Origin: Oscillospiraceae bacterium
Lineage (GTDB): Bacteria; Bacillota; Clostridia; Oscillospirales; Ruminococcaceae
Length of the DNA stretch: 14,380 bases
Direction: 5' to 3'
NCBI GenBank assembly: GCA_031285945.1
Contig: JAITVF010000065.1
Location: 1-14,380, forward strand
Positions 6,712 to 12,421 of the stretch are shown here, in pieces. The position numbers and the translations under genes are program-made. Under the pieces are notes generated by a model that had not been told where the DNA came from, did not search any database, and worked only from the letters and a program-made list of their open reading frames with translations. Each line of letters opens with the position of its first letter. The stretch's first letter is position 1.

Positions 6712-7242
6712 ATAACTGTTTTGAGAATAATCGTTCTGCGTAATTGTAACAAATTTTATCGAGGACATATCGCACAGGAGTCTGTTGGCGTTATCGGCCG
6801 AGTTAAGCACTATGTAATTATCACCCACCTCGCTCAGTATTCCTACCCGCTCGATGGTGTTGTCGGCCAGCAAGAATTCAACCCGCACCATATCGCCTAG
6901 GTGGGAACTCAAAAAGCTCCGGATATCGGCGCCGCTGCCGCTTGTTGACTCCACCGGCATTAAGGAATCAAAGCCTGAAAGTGACAGAGCCATGGGGGAA
7001 TTTGAAACAAAGCCTTCGCCCATAAGATCCGTGTCGTCGGAGAATTGCTCGGTAGTGTAGGAATACGCGGTTGTCGGCGATCCGTATGATTGCTGAGTTA
7101 TGTACCTGGGGTTCGCGGCGACGGCGTCGGCGCTCATTGCCTGAAATTGCCGTCTGATGCTTTGGATGCTTTGCGGGGAGGAATGCTGCTGCGCTCCGTA
7201 CGCGATGCCTGCGCTTGAATAGGGCGTATAGTTGTTACACAT
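6640..7242 (-). CDS. GerQ-like spore coat protein (putative)
   Basis: 200 residues. The first 100 are low-complexity (Ser/Ala/Gln/Tyr-rich, many Q-S and Y-S), as in coat proteins that become crosslinked. Residues about 105-167 form the only folded-looking domain: D-I-R-S-F-L-S-S-H-L-G-D-M-V-R-V-E-F-L, then R-V-G-I-L-S-E-V-G-D-N-Y-I-V-L, then a C-D-M-S-S-I-K-F-V-T-I end. The order 'short helix, strand, G-x-I/L, D-x-I-V/I-L, L/I-x-F-V-T' resembles the GerQ domain, whose Bacillus member is needed for localisation of the spore cortex hydrolase CwlJ. The tail (N-D-Y-S-Q-N-S-Y-S-Q-N) is repetitive. AAAGGAGACA (7251-7260) is a good ribosome binding site. A SigK-like promoter lies upstream, fitting mother-cell expression. 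The similarity is remote and recalled from memory, so function is tentative. Confidence 0.55.
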   Translation of the reverse strand: MCNNYTPYSSAGIAYGAQQHSSPQSIQSIRRQFQAMSADAVAANPRYITQQSYGSPTTAYSYTTEQFSDDTDLMGEGFVSNSPMALSLSGFDSLMPVESTSGSGADIRSFLSSHLGDMVRVEFLLADNTIERVGILSEVGDNYIVLNSADNANRLLCDMSSIKFVTITQNDYSQNSYSQNAANTLSSAQSADPCGRYGTD

Positions 7243-7264
7243 ACTGTTTTTGTCTCCTTTGTAA

Positions 7265-7309
7265 TACTAATCGCCAATAAAAAGCATCGCATTTTATCGG
7301 TGATCAGTA
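7265..7309. repeat. Short palindromic repeat in the GerQ-like gene leader
   Basis: TACTAATCGCCAATAAAAA (7265-7283) and the inverse arm at 7291-7309 match at 15 of 19 positions around a seven-base centre. The outer motif TACTAATC-GC-AATAAAA is shared with the large element at 6424-6532. It sits just upstream of the GerQ-like ribosome binding site, so it would be transcribed into the 5' leader. Confidence 0.5.
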
Positions 7310-7332
7310 TAAGATTGATATCGACTATATAT

Positions 7333-7360
7333 TATTCTATGGAAAATCTCGCCGATTGTG
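7333..7360 (-). promoter_or_regulatory. SigK-like mother-cell promoter (candidate)
   Basis: On the minus strand CACA (7357-7360), then a 15-base gap, then CATAGAATA (7333-7341). This fits the Bacillus SigK pattern AC-N16/17-CATAnnnTA. It lies about 90 bases before the GerQ-like gene. Short motifs like this also arise by chance. Confidence 0.35.
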
Positions 7361-7418
7361 AGATAAAATCATAATCCCCGATTATAAAGGCGTTGAACGG
7401 TAAGCACTGAATTCTGCA

Positions 7419-7475
7419 TAAAAAATAAAAGCGTCTCCGTGTTTCGCCCTTAAGGGCCGACCCGGAGAACGCTTT
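7419..7475 (-). terminator. Intrinsic terminator of galM
   Basis: Read on the minus strand, AAAGCGTTCTCCG (7463-7475) pairs with CGGAGACGCTTTT (7427-7439), with an inner perfect palindrome GCCCTTAAGGGC and a T-rich tail at 7415-7426. It starts 14 bases after the galM stop. The A-rich side could also stop plus-strand transcription. Confidence 0.8.
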
Positions 7476-7488
7476 CTGGTAAAATGCA

Positions 7489-8541
7489 CTATTTTACAGA
7501 AAACTGGAAGGTAGTGGTGGAGGTGTATTCCTCGCCCGCGATAAAGAAAGGGGAGGGGAAGTGGTGAATGTTGGGCGCGTTGGGGAAGAACTGCGTTTCA
7601 AGGCAGAGCCCGCCGTGCTTTTGATATTTTACGCCGTCTTTATAAGATTTTTCGCCATCAAAGGCGTTTGAGGTGTATAGCTGAACTCCTGGCAGATCGG
7701 TAAACACGGTCATGACGCGGCCCGATTCAGGCTCAGTGACAGAGGCTATTTTGCGGTAGCCTGTTCCCGAGAGCACAAAATTGTGGTCATAGCCGCCGCA
7801 GTGCCGAAGCTGAGTAAGTGCGCTGTGGATATCTTTGCCGACAGGTTTGGGGGAAGAGTAAAAATCGAAAGGCGTGTCCTTTACGCTTATAATCTCGCCC
7901 GTGGGTATCAGCTCGGCGGTGTTGGGTGTGTAAAAGGGCGCGTCAAGCTCCAAAATATGGCCGTAAATGTTTCCGCCGTCGTGGCCGGCAAGATTAAAAT
8001 AGCTGTGATTGGTCAGATTGACCACGGTATCCTTATCGCATACGGCCCGGTAATCGATCATAAGGGCGTTGTCCTCAGTTAATGCATAGGCGACGGTTAC
8101 AATAAGGTTTCCGGGAAAGCCATCCGAGCCATCTTCAACGGTGTGGCTCAAAATAAGGGCCGGCAGGTTGCTAAACGTGTGCACCTCGGCGCTGAAAAGG
8201 CGGTGATGAAGCCCGTTTGCGCCGCTGTGCAGGTTGTTTGCGCCATTGTTGGCTTCAAGCTCCACCACATCATCGTCTATTTGGCACCTTGCGCCGGATA
8301 TGCGGTTGGCGTTGCGCCCTATTATGGCGCCCAGGCATTCAGGGTTTGCCTCGCAGCGCTCAAGGCTGGGCTGACCAAGAACAACGTCGGCCATCCTTCC
8401 CGCCCTGTCGGGAACCGAAAGGCTTCTTACAATTCCGCCATAGTTAAGGATTTCCGCCTTAAGCCCGCCGTTTTCCAGCGTGTAGCAAACAACCTCGCGC
8501 CCGTCCGCCAACAATCCGAAAGGCTCGGATGATATCCTCAT
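7489..8541 (-). CDS. galM: Aldose 1-epimerase (mutarotase)
   Basis: 350 residues, the normal length for GalM. It interconverts alpha and beta anomers of galactose, glucose and related sugars in the cytoplasm, feeding the Leloir or other sugar pathways. Visible motifs are G-R-N-A-N-R-I (R76, R80), N-N-L-H-S-G (H105), N-L-T-N-H-S-Y-F-N-L-A-G (H179, catalytic acid in the family), G-Y-D-H-N-F-V-L (D252) and L-C-L-E-T-Q-F-F-P-N-A-P-N (E315, catalytic base). All expected catalytic residues are present. I chose ATG at 8541 because GGGGGA lies seven bases upstream; an in-frame TTG at 8556 would add five residues but would swallow that ribosome binding site. It is monocistronic: terminators lie on both sides and no sugar operon partner is nearby. 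A palindromic repeat occupies its upstream region. Confidence 0.93.
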   Translation of the reverse strand: MRISSEPFGLLADGREVVCYTLENGGLKAEILNYGGIVRSLSVPDRAGRMADVVLGQPSLERCEANPECLGAIIGRNANRISGARCQIDDDVVELEANNGANNLHSGANGLHHRLFSAEVHTFSNLPALILSHTVEDGSDGFPGNLIVTVAYALTEDNALMIDYRAVCDKDTVVNLTNHSYFNLAGHDGGNIYGHILELDAPFYTPNTAELIPTGEIISVKDTPFDFYSSPKPVGKDIHSALTQLRHCGGYDHNFVLSGTGYRKIASVTEPESGRVMTVFTDLPGVQLYTSNAFDGEKSYKDGVKYQKHGGLCLETQFFPNAPNIHHFPSPFFIAGEEYTSTTTFQFSVK

Positions 8542-8567
8542 TATTTCATCCCCCAAGTTATGATATT

Positions 8568-8623
8568 CTGATACAATTCCGCGATAGAAAGCTGTTTGTG
8601 TTTTTATTGCGGACTGGTATGAA
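8568..8623. repeat. Palindromic repeat upstream of galM
   Basis: Left arm 8568-8591 (CTGATACAATTCCGCGATAG at its start) and inverted right arm 8600-8623 match at 17 of 24 positions around an eight-base centre. The shared core ATAC-A-TCCGC-AATA-AAA is the same end motif as in the elements at 6424-6532 and 7265-7309. The element lies 27 bases before the galM start, within its promoter or leader. Confidence 0.5.
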
Positions 8624-8675
8624 TGTAGTTATACCACAGAACACTTGTTGCAAAGAAGGCGAATATGCCGAATAC

Positions 8676-8710
8676 CAAAAATCCCCGGGCCGCGCGAGCA
8701 GACCGGGGAT
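8676..8710 (-). terminator. Intrinsic terminator of the sortase gene
   Basis: ATCCCCGG (minus strand, from 8703-8710) pairs with CCGGGGAT (8681-8688), an eight-pair stem, followed on the minus strand by TTTTTGG. It begins 15 bases after the sortase stop codon. Confidence 0.8.
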
Positions 8711-8725
8711 AAAAGGCGTTAAGGC

Positions 8726-9700
8726 TTAGCCCAGAGCGGCGGTGGGAGCCTGAATATCGGGGTTGACGGTTGCGGTCACAACGTCGTTCTCGCTCTCGCC
8801 CTCACGCAGGAGCCGCGCGACCACCACAAAGCGCTGGGCGTCCCCAAGATTCGGGTACTGCCGGGTACAGGTGGTAAGGGTGAGAAGGCGGTCGGTAGAG
8901 TCGACCTCTACGTTAAAATCGAAGAGGCTGTAGTCGCGCCACTCGTCAACGAGGAACTGGCGCTGTTCTTTTCCCGGATTGGGGCTATTGTAAAAGAACT
9001 TAGGCGTGTTAACAGTGTATCCCACCGCGAACACTCTCCAGATACCTTCCATCTCGCCGGTGGAGAAGTAGATGTGTGGGTTTTTGGTCGCGAAGTTTAT
9101 ATCGGTATAGGAGGGAAGCTGGCCGAACATGGTAAGGTTATCGTAATTGCCTATGCCGAAAGGGGCCCGCAGGTTGTTCCAGTTATGGCCGTAAAGAACC
9201 ATGTTCCAGGAGGACGCGTTCCAGCTGCTGTTAAGCTTTGTGCGGTAATCGAGATAGGTAACGCAATTGGGGTAGCTGGACCAGTTCTGCCAGGTTATGC
9301 CCGGGTAGTTTGTGCCCTTCCAGTCCCGGTAAAGATAGTAGTTATTGTCCTGCGAGCCGTTAAAGGCGATAGGGGAGCTCATATTCGTGTTGGGAATATG
9401 TAGCCATCCCTTGATATCGGGGTTCACGGCAGCATAATCGCTGATGGACTTTTTAAAATTCGCGTAAGGATAAAGACTGCTTGCGGACGAAACGCCTGAA
9501 CCTGAGCCAAAACCGGTTGCGGAAGAGCCGCCGGCTTTTTCGCCGGTTTCCGCATAGTAGAGCGCAACCCAGTCGGTGCTGTCGGAATCAAGGGGCATTC
9601 CCATCTTTGGCAGAGCGGCCCCTCCCGAGGCCAGCGCGGTCGCCAGAAGTATGGCGGCTAAAGCAATTGCGGCAAATTTACGTCTTCTGTGGGTAATCAT
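8726..9700 (-). CDS. Class B sortase
   Basis: 324 residues. A basic N-terminus (T-H-R-R-R-K) and one membrane helix at about 8-28 anchor it, with the catalytic domain outside. A Ser/Gly/Ala-rich linker at about 53-77 follows. The sortase domain runs from about 80 to 300, with catalytic His172 in L-Y-G-H-N-W, Cys278 in T-L-T-T-C-T and Arg290 in Q-R-F-V-V-V-A-R. Class B features are W-L-H-I-P-N-T-N near residue 99 and an N-N-Y-Y-L-Y-R-D-W motif at about 119. It would cleave a sorting signal and join the protein to the cell wall or to pilins. I chose ATG at 9700, ten bases after GGGAG; an ATG at 9730 has no ribosome binding site. No LPXTG-like or NPQTN-like substrate is encoded in the window. 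The ~25-residue tail after the last strand is disordered. Terminator and promoter are its own. Confidence 0.9.
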   Translation of the reverse strand: MITHRRRKFAAIALAAILLATALASGGAALPKMGMPLDSDSTDWVALYYAETGEKAGGSSATGFGSGSGVSSASSLYPYANFKKSISDYAAVNPDIKGWLHIPNTNMSSPIAFNGSQDNNYYLYRDWKGTNYPGITWQNWSSYPNCVTYLDYRTKLNSSWNASSWNMVLYGHNWNNLRAPFGIGNYDNLTMFGQLPSYTDINFATKNPHIYFSTGEMEGIWRVFAVGYTVNTPKFFYNSPNPGKEQRQFLVDEWRDYSLFDFNVEVDSTDRLLTLTTCTRQYPNLGDAQRFVVVARLLREGESENDVVTATVNPDIQAPTAALG

Positions 9701-9739
9701 TAAAATAACACTCCCTGCTAAAACAAACATTTTGAACTA

Positions 9740-9768
9740 AGTATACCATAATATTGCGTCCCTGAAAA
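9740..9768 (-). promoter_or_regulatory. Promoter of the sortase gene
   Basis: On the minus strand -35 TTTTCA (9763-9768), 17-base spacer and -10 TATACT (9740-9745). The start would fall near 9733, just upstream of the ATG at 9730, so the transcript could cover either candidate start. The -35 is only a partial match. Confidence 0.45.
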
Positions 9769-9877
9769 GTGATTTTGAATATAGAAATCAACAATTATAG
9801 TGTGCCGAACGCAGAAAATATTATGTGATAATGACCCTTGATAATTTTAGAAAGCTTTCATTTTGAGGAATAGTCGT

Positions 9878-9897
9878 GCTATACTGGTGATTATAGC
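9878..9897 (+). promoter_or_regulatory. Inverted repeat over a TATACT -10 (candidate operator)
   Basis: GCTATA (9878-9883) and TATAGC (9892-9897) are exact inverted copies with an eight-base gap. TATACT at 9880-9885 could be the -10 of the reductase gene, though no good -35 is visible. The dyad lies just ahead of the AAGGAGGA ribosome binding site and could bind a repressor. Confidence 0.3.
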
Positions 9898-9920
9898 GGA
9901 ATAAGGAGGAGATGGAAAAC

Positions 9921-11579
9921 ATGAAGGTTATCATAGTCGGCGGGGTGGCGGGCGGCGCTTCCGCGGCAGCTCGGCTGCGGCGACTGGACGAAAGGGCCGA
10001 GATAGTTTTAGTTGAGCGGGGTCCATATATTTCCTTTGCCAACTGCGGCCTTCCATATTACATAGGCGGCGTGATTTCCTCGGAGGAGGAGCTTACCCTT
10101 AACACTCCGGAAAGCTTTAGCGGCCGCTTTAACGTCGACGTTAAAGTCAACTGTGAAGTGTTATCACTTGACAGGGAAAAGAAAACCCTTCGCATACGGG
10201 ACGTAATGAACTCATTGGAATATGAGGAATGCTGGGACAGGCTTATTCTCTCGCCGGGAGCTCAGCCGCTCAGGCCCAATTTGCCGGGGCTTGACAGCAA
10301 AAAGGTATTCACCATGAGGGATATTCCCGATACCCTTGCCATTAAGGAATATATAGAGCGAAACAGCGTGACAAAAGCGGTTGTGATAGGCGGGGGATAT
10401 ATAGGCGTTGAGATGGCGGAAAATCTCTGCCGCGCGGGATGCGGCGTTACCATAGTTGAGCTTGCCCAACACATCCTGCCCCCATTTGACTTTGACGTAG
10501 CGGCCGAGATTCAGACCCACCTGCGGGAGAAGGGAGTGCGCCTTATCCTCGGGAAAGGGCTTGAGGAGATAATAGAGAAGGATGATGCCCTGACCGCCGT
10601 ATTAACGGGGGGGCAGCAGATAGAGGCGGAGCTTTTGTTTCTCTCTGTCGGCGTTCGGCCCGAGAGCGCCCTCGCTAAAAGCTGCGGTCTTGAGGTGACC
10701 TCACGCGGGCTTATTGTAACCGACAGACATATGCGTACCCAAGATGAAAGCATCTATGCCGTTGGCGACGCCGTGCAGGTAGAGCACTTTGTCACCGGAG
10801 AGCCTGGCTTTCTGCCCCTGGCGGGACCCGCCAACAAGCAGGGGAGAATAGCGGCCGATAACATCTGCGGCCTTAATTCGGAATACGCCGGCACACAGGG
10901 GACGTCGATACTCAAGTGCTTCGATATGACCGCAGGCTGCACCGGGATAAACGAGCGGACCGCAAAGGCTATGGGGATCGACTACCGCGTGAGCTTTACC
11001 TGGTCCTCATCTCACGCCGGATATTATCCGGGCGGAGACTTTATGTCCATAAAGCTCGTTTACGCGCCTGAGGACGGCAGGCTCTTGGGCGCGCAGCTGG
11101 CGGGGCGTGAAGGAGTTGATAAGCGGCTGGACGTTCTCGCGACTGCGCTCCGCGCGGGCATGACCACAAAAGATCTTACCGGACTCGAGCTCGCCTACGC
11201 TCCGCCGTTTTCCTCTGCAAAGGATCCCGTAAATATTTCGGGCTTTACAGCCGAAAACGCGCGCTCGGGACTTGTAAAGATAATCCACTGGCACGAGGCC
11301 CGGGCGCTTGCGCCAGAGAAAATCACCTGGCTTGACGTTCACGAAAAGTATGAAACCTCGCGCGGAATGGTCATGAGCGGCGCGATAAACATACCGCTCG
11401 ACACGCTGAGGGAGCATATGGGGGAGATTTCCCGGGAAAAGCCCGTCTATGTAAATTGTCACAGCGGGATGCGCAGCTATATTGCCTGTAGAATCCTTAT
11501 GCAGAAGGGCTTTGATTGCTATAATCTCGCAGGAGGCTGGCGGCTTTTTTCTCTGTGCACAAGGGAATTGAAAGAGTAA
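9921..11579 (+). CDS. CoA-disulfide reductase / NAD(P)H persulfide reductase with C-terminal rhodanese
   Basis: 552 residues. FAD-binding GGVAGGASAAARLRRLDE near the N-terminus, then the single redox Cys42 in S-F-A-N-C-G-L-P-Y-Y, diagnostic of the CoADR/NADH-oxidase-like group rather than two-cysteine disulfide reductases. The NAD(P)H Rossmann motif V-V-I-G-G-G-Y-I-G-V-E is at about 154, the second FAD motif Y-A-V-G-D-A-V at 279. Conserved tyrosines near 368 and 426 (A-Y-A-P-P-F-S-S) complete the active site. Residues about 455-552 are a rhodanese domain with Cys513 in N-C-H-S-G-M-R-S-Y. Fused enzymes of this type reduce CoA-disulfides or CoA-persulfide and help with sulfane sulfur and redox balance. 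The ATG at 9921 has AGGAGG 11 bases upstream; the ATG at 9912 is too close to it. The RHH gene follows after 40 bases, probably in the same operon. Confidence 0.92.
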   Translation: MKVIIVGGVAGGASAAARLRRLDERAEIVLVERGPYISFANCGLPYYIGGVISSEEELTLNTPESFSGRFNVDVKVNCEVLSLDREKKTLRIRDVMNSLEYEECWDRLILSPGAQPLRPNLPGLDSKKVFTMRDIPDTLAIKEYIERNSVTKAVVIGGGYIGVEMAENLCRAGCGVTIVELAQHILPPFDFDVAAEIQTHLREKGVRLILGKGLEEIIEKDDALTAVLTGGQQIEAELLFLSVGVRPESALAKSCGLEVTSRGLIVTDRHMRTQDESIYAVGDAVQVEHFVTGEPGFLPLAGPANKQGRIAADNICGLNSEYAGTQGTSILKCFDMTAGCTGINERTAKAMGIDYRVSFTWSSSHAGYYPGGDFMSIKLVYAPEDGRLLGAQLAGREGVDKRLDVLATALRAGMTTKDLTGLELAYAPPFSSAKDPVNISGFTAENARSGLVKIIHWHEARALAPEKITWLDVHEKYETSRGMVMSGAINIPLDTLREHMGEISREKPVYVNCHSGMRSYIACRILMQKGFDCYNLAGGWRLFSLCTRELKE

Positions 11580-11619
11580 AGACACTTGCGTCAACAACCG
11601 ATAAGAGGAGGCAAACGCC

Positions 11620-12285
11620 CTGAAAAAAAGCATGTACAGCATCATGCTCAACGACGACGTCGTCGCCGGGCTGGACGCTCTGGCCCATAAAAGTGGGATA
11701 AGCCGTTCGGGTCTTGTCAACCGGATACTGGCCGACCACCTCTTGCTGGAAACCCCGGAGAAAAGGGTGGAGACCGTCTTCCGGGCGATAATCGAGACCG
11801 TGTCGGATGAAGTAGTGCTGCCACTGAGCTCTTCCGCCTGGATGCTACAGCTCAAAAGCGCCATTCAATACCGGTACAATCCAACGCTGCGCTATACTGT
11901 AGAGTTTTTGCCCGGCAGGATTCACTCAGGCTGCGAGTTCAGGGTATCTTCAAGAACGCGGAGCGACGCGCTTTTATCCCGTCTGATCGCTTTCTTTGAG
12001 ATATGGAGCCAGCTCGAAGCAAGCCTGACGGCTAAAGCATGCCCCGGAGGCCCGAGAATCTCCATCCGGGACGGGACGCTCCAACGCGCCTTGCGTACGA
12101 ATCAGACCGGCGAGAAGGACACGGACGGCACGGGGTTGGGGGTTGCGATAGGCCGATACATCCTGCTCTTTGACCGGGCGCTCAAGCTGAGTTTTCACGC
12201 GCCCCACGGCGTCGATATGGAAGCCTATGATGAAATGAGCGAGTTTTACAGGGAATATATGAAGTCGACTGTTTTTCCCGTTTAG
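11620..12285 (+). CDS. Ribbon-helix-helix N-terminal protein of unknown function, likely CTG start
   Basis: 221 residues from CTG at 11620, or 217 from ATG at 11632. The first 45 residues fit a ribbon-helix-helix DNA-binding domain: strand Y-S-I-M-L, helix D-D-V-V-A-G-L-D-A-L-A, turn G-I-S-R-S, helix G-L-V-N-R-I-L-A-D-H-L. The rest (Q-L-K-S-A-I-Q-Y-R-Y-N-P-T-L-R-Y-T-V-E-F and a helical F-F-E-I-W-S-Q-L) is a conserved-looking domain I recall from unannotated Clostridia proteins but cannot name. The start matters: AGAGGAGG (11604-11611) is eight bases before CTG but 20 before the ATG. CTG-AAA-AAA-AGC-ATG also gives the usual K-K-S opening of such proteins. It lies 40 bases after the reductase gene with no terminator between, so it may regulate that operon or act elsewhere. 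It converges with the glutamine synthetase gene. Confidence 0.8.
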   Translation: MKKSMYSIMLNDDVVAGLDALAHKSGISRSGLVNRILADHLLLETPEKRVETVFRAIIETVSDEVVLPLSSSAWMLQLKSAIQYRYNPTLRYTVEFLPGRIHSGCEFRVSSRTRSDALLSRLIAFFEIWSQLEASLTAKACPGGPRISIRDGTLQRALRTNQTGEKDTDGTGLGVAIGRYILLFDRALKLSFHAPHGVDMEAYDEMSEFYREYMKSTVFPV

Positions 12286-12303
12286 AGCAACGCGTCCAAA
12301 TAA

Positions 12304-12317
12304 GCGGAGTAGTATAA
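12304..12317. repeat. Half copy of the TACTAATCCGC repeat end
   Basis: GCGGAGTAGTATAA, just after the RHH stop codon, matches the inverted end GCGGAATAGTGTTAA of the element at 6424-6532 and the GCGGACTGGTATGAA arm at 8609-8623. No inverted partner was found nearby, so this may be a relic or coincidence. Confidence 0.3.
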
Positions 12318-12384
12318 CGGCCATATCCGGCGATTGCTACCCGCAGGTGGCGAGCCGAACGACCATCGCCCCCATCGCAAACGC

Positions 12385-12418
12385 AATTTCTCCCCCGCCT
12401 TTCGGCGGGGGAGAAATT
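12385..12418. terminator. 15-bp perfect hairpin between convergent genes
   Basis: AATTTCTCCCCCGCC (12385-12399) pairs perfectly with GGCGGGGGAGAAATT (12404-12418) around a four-base loop that reads GAAA on the minus strand, a GNRA loop. It ends four bases after the glutamine synthetase stop and probably ends that transcript, and perhaps the RHH transcript from the other side, although a clean T run is missing. The CCCCCGCC/GGCGGGGG core is the same as in the repeat element at 6464-6500. Confidence 0.6.
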
Positions 12419-12421
12419 TAC

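Noticed and set aside
8542..8556. TTG start for galM at 8556
   Set aside because: It would place the good GGGGGA ribosome binding site inside the gene; ATG at 8541 has proper spacing.
6424..8623. CRISPR array
   Set aside because: The repeats are palindromic, unequal in length, diverged and separated by whole genes, with no regular spacers or cas genes.
9701..9730. ATG at 9730 as sortase start
   Set aside because: No ribosome binding site lies before it, while GGGAG is ten bases before the ATG at 9700, which gives a normal basic N-terminus and membrane helix.
9912..9920. ATG at 9912 as start of the reductase gene
   Set aside because: It lies only two bases after AGGAGG, too close for initiation, and the family consensus begins M-K-V-I-I-V-G-G at 9921.
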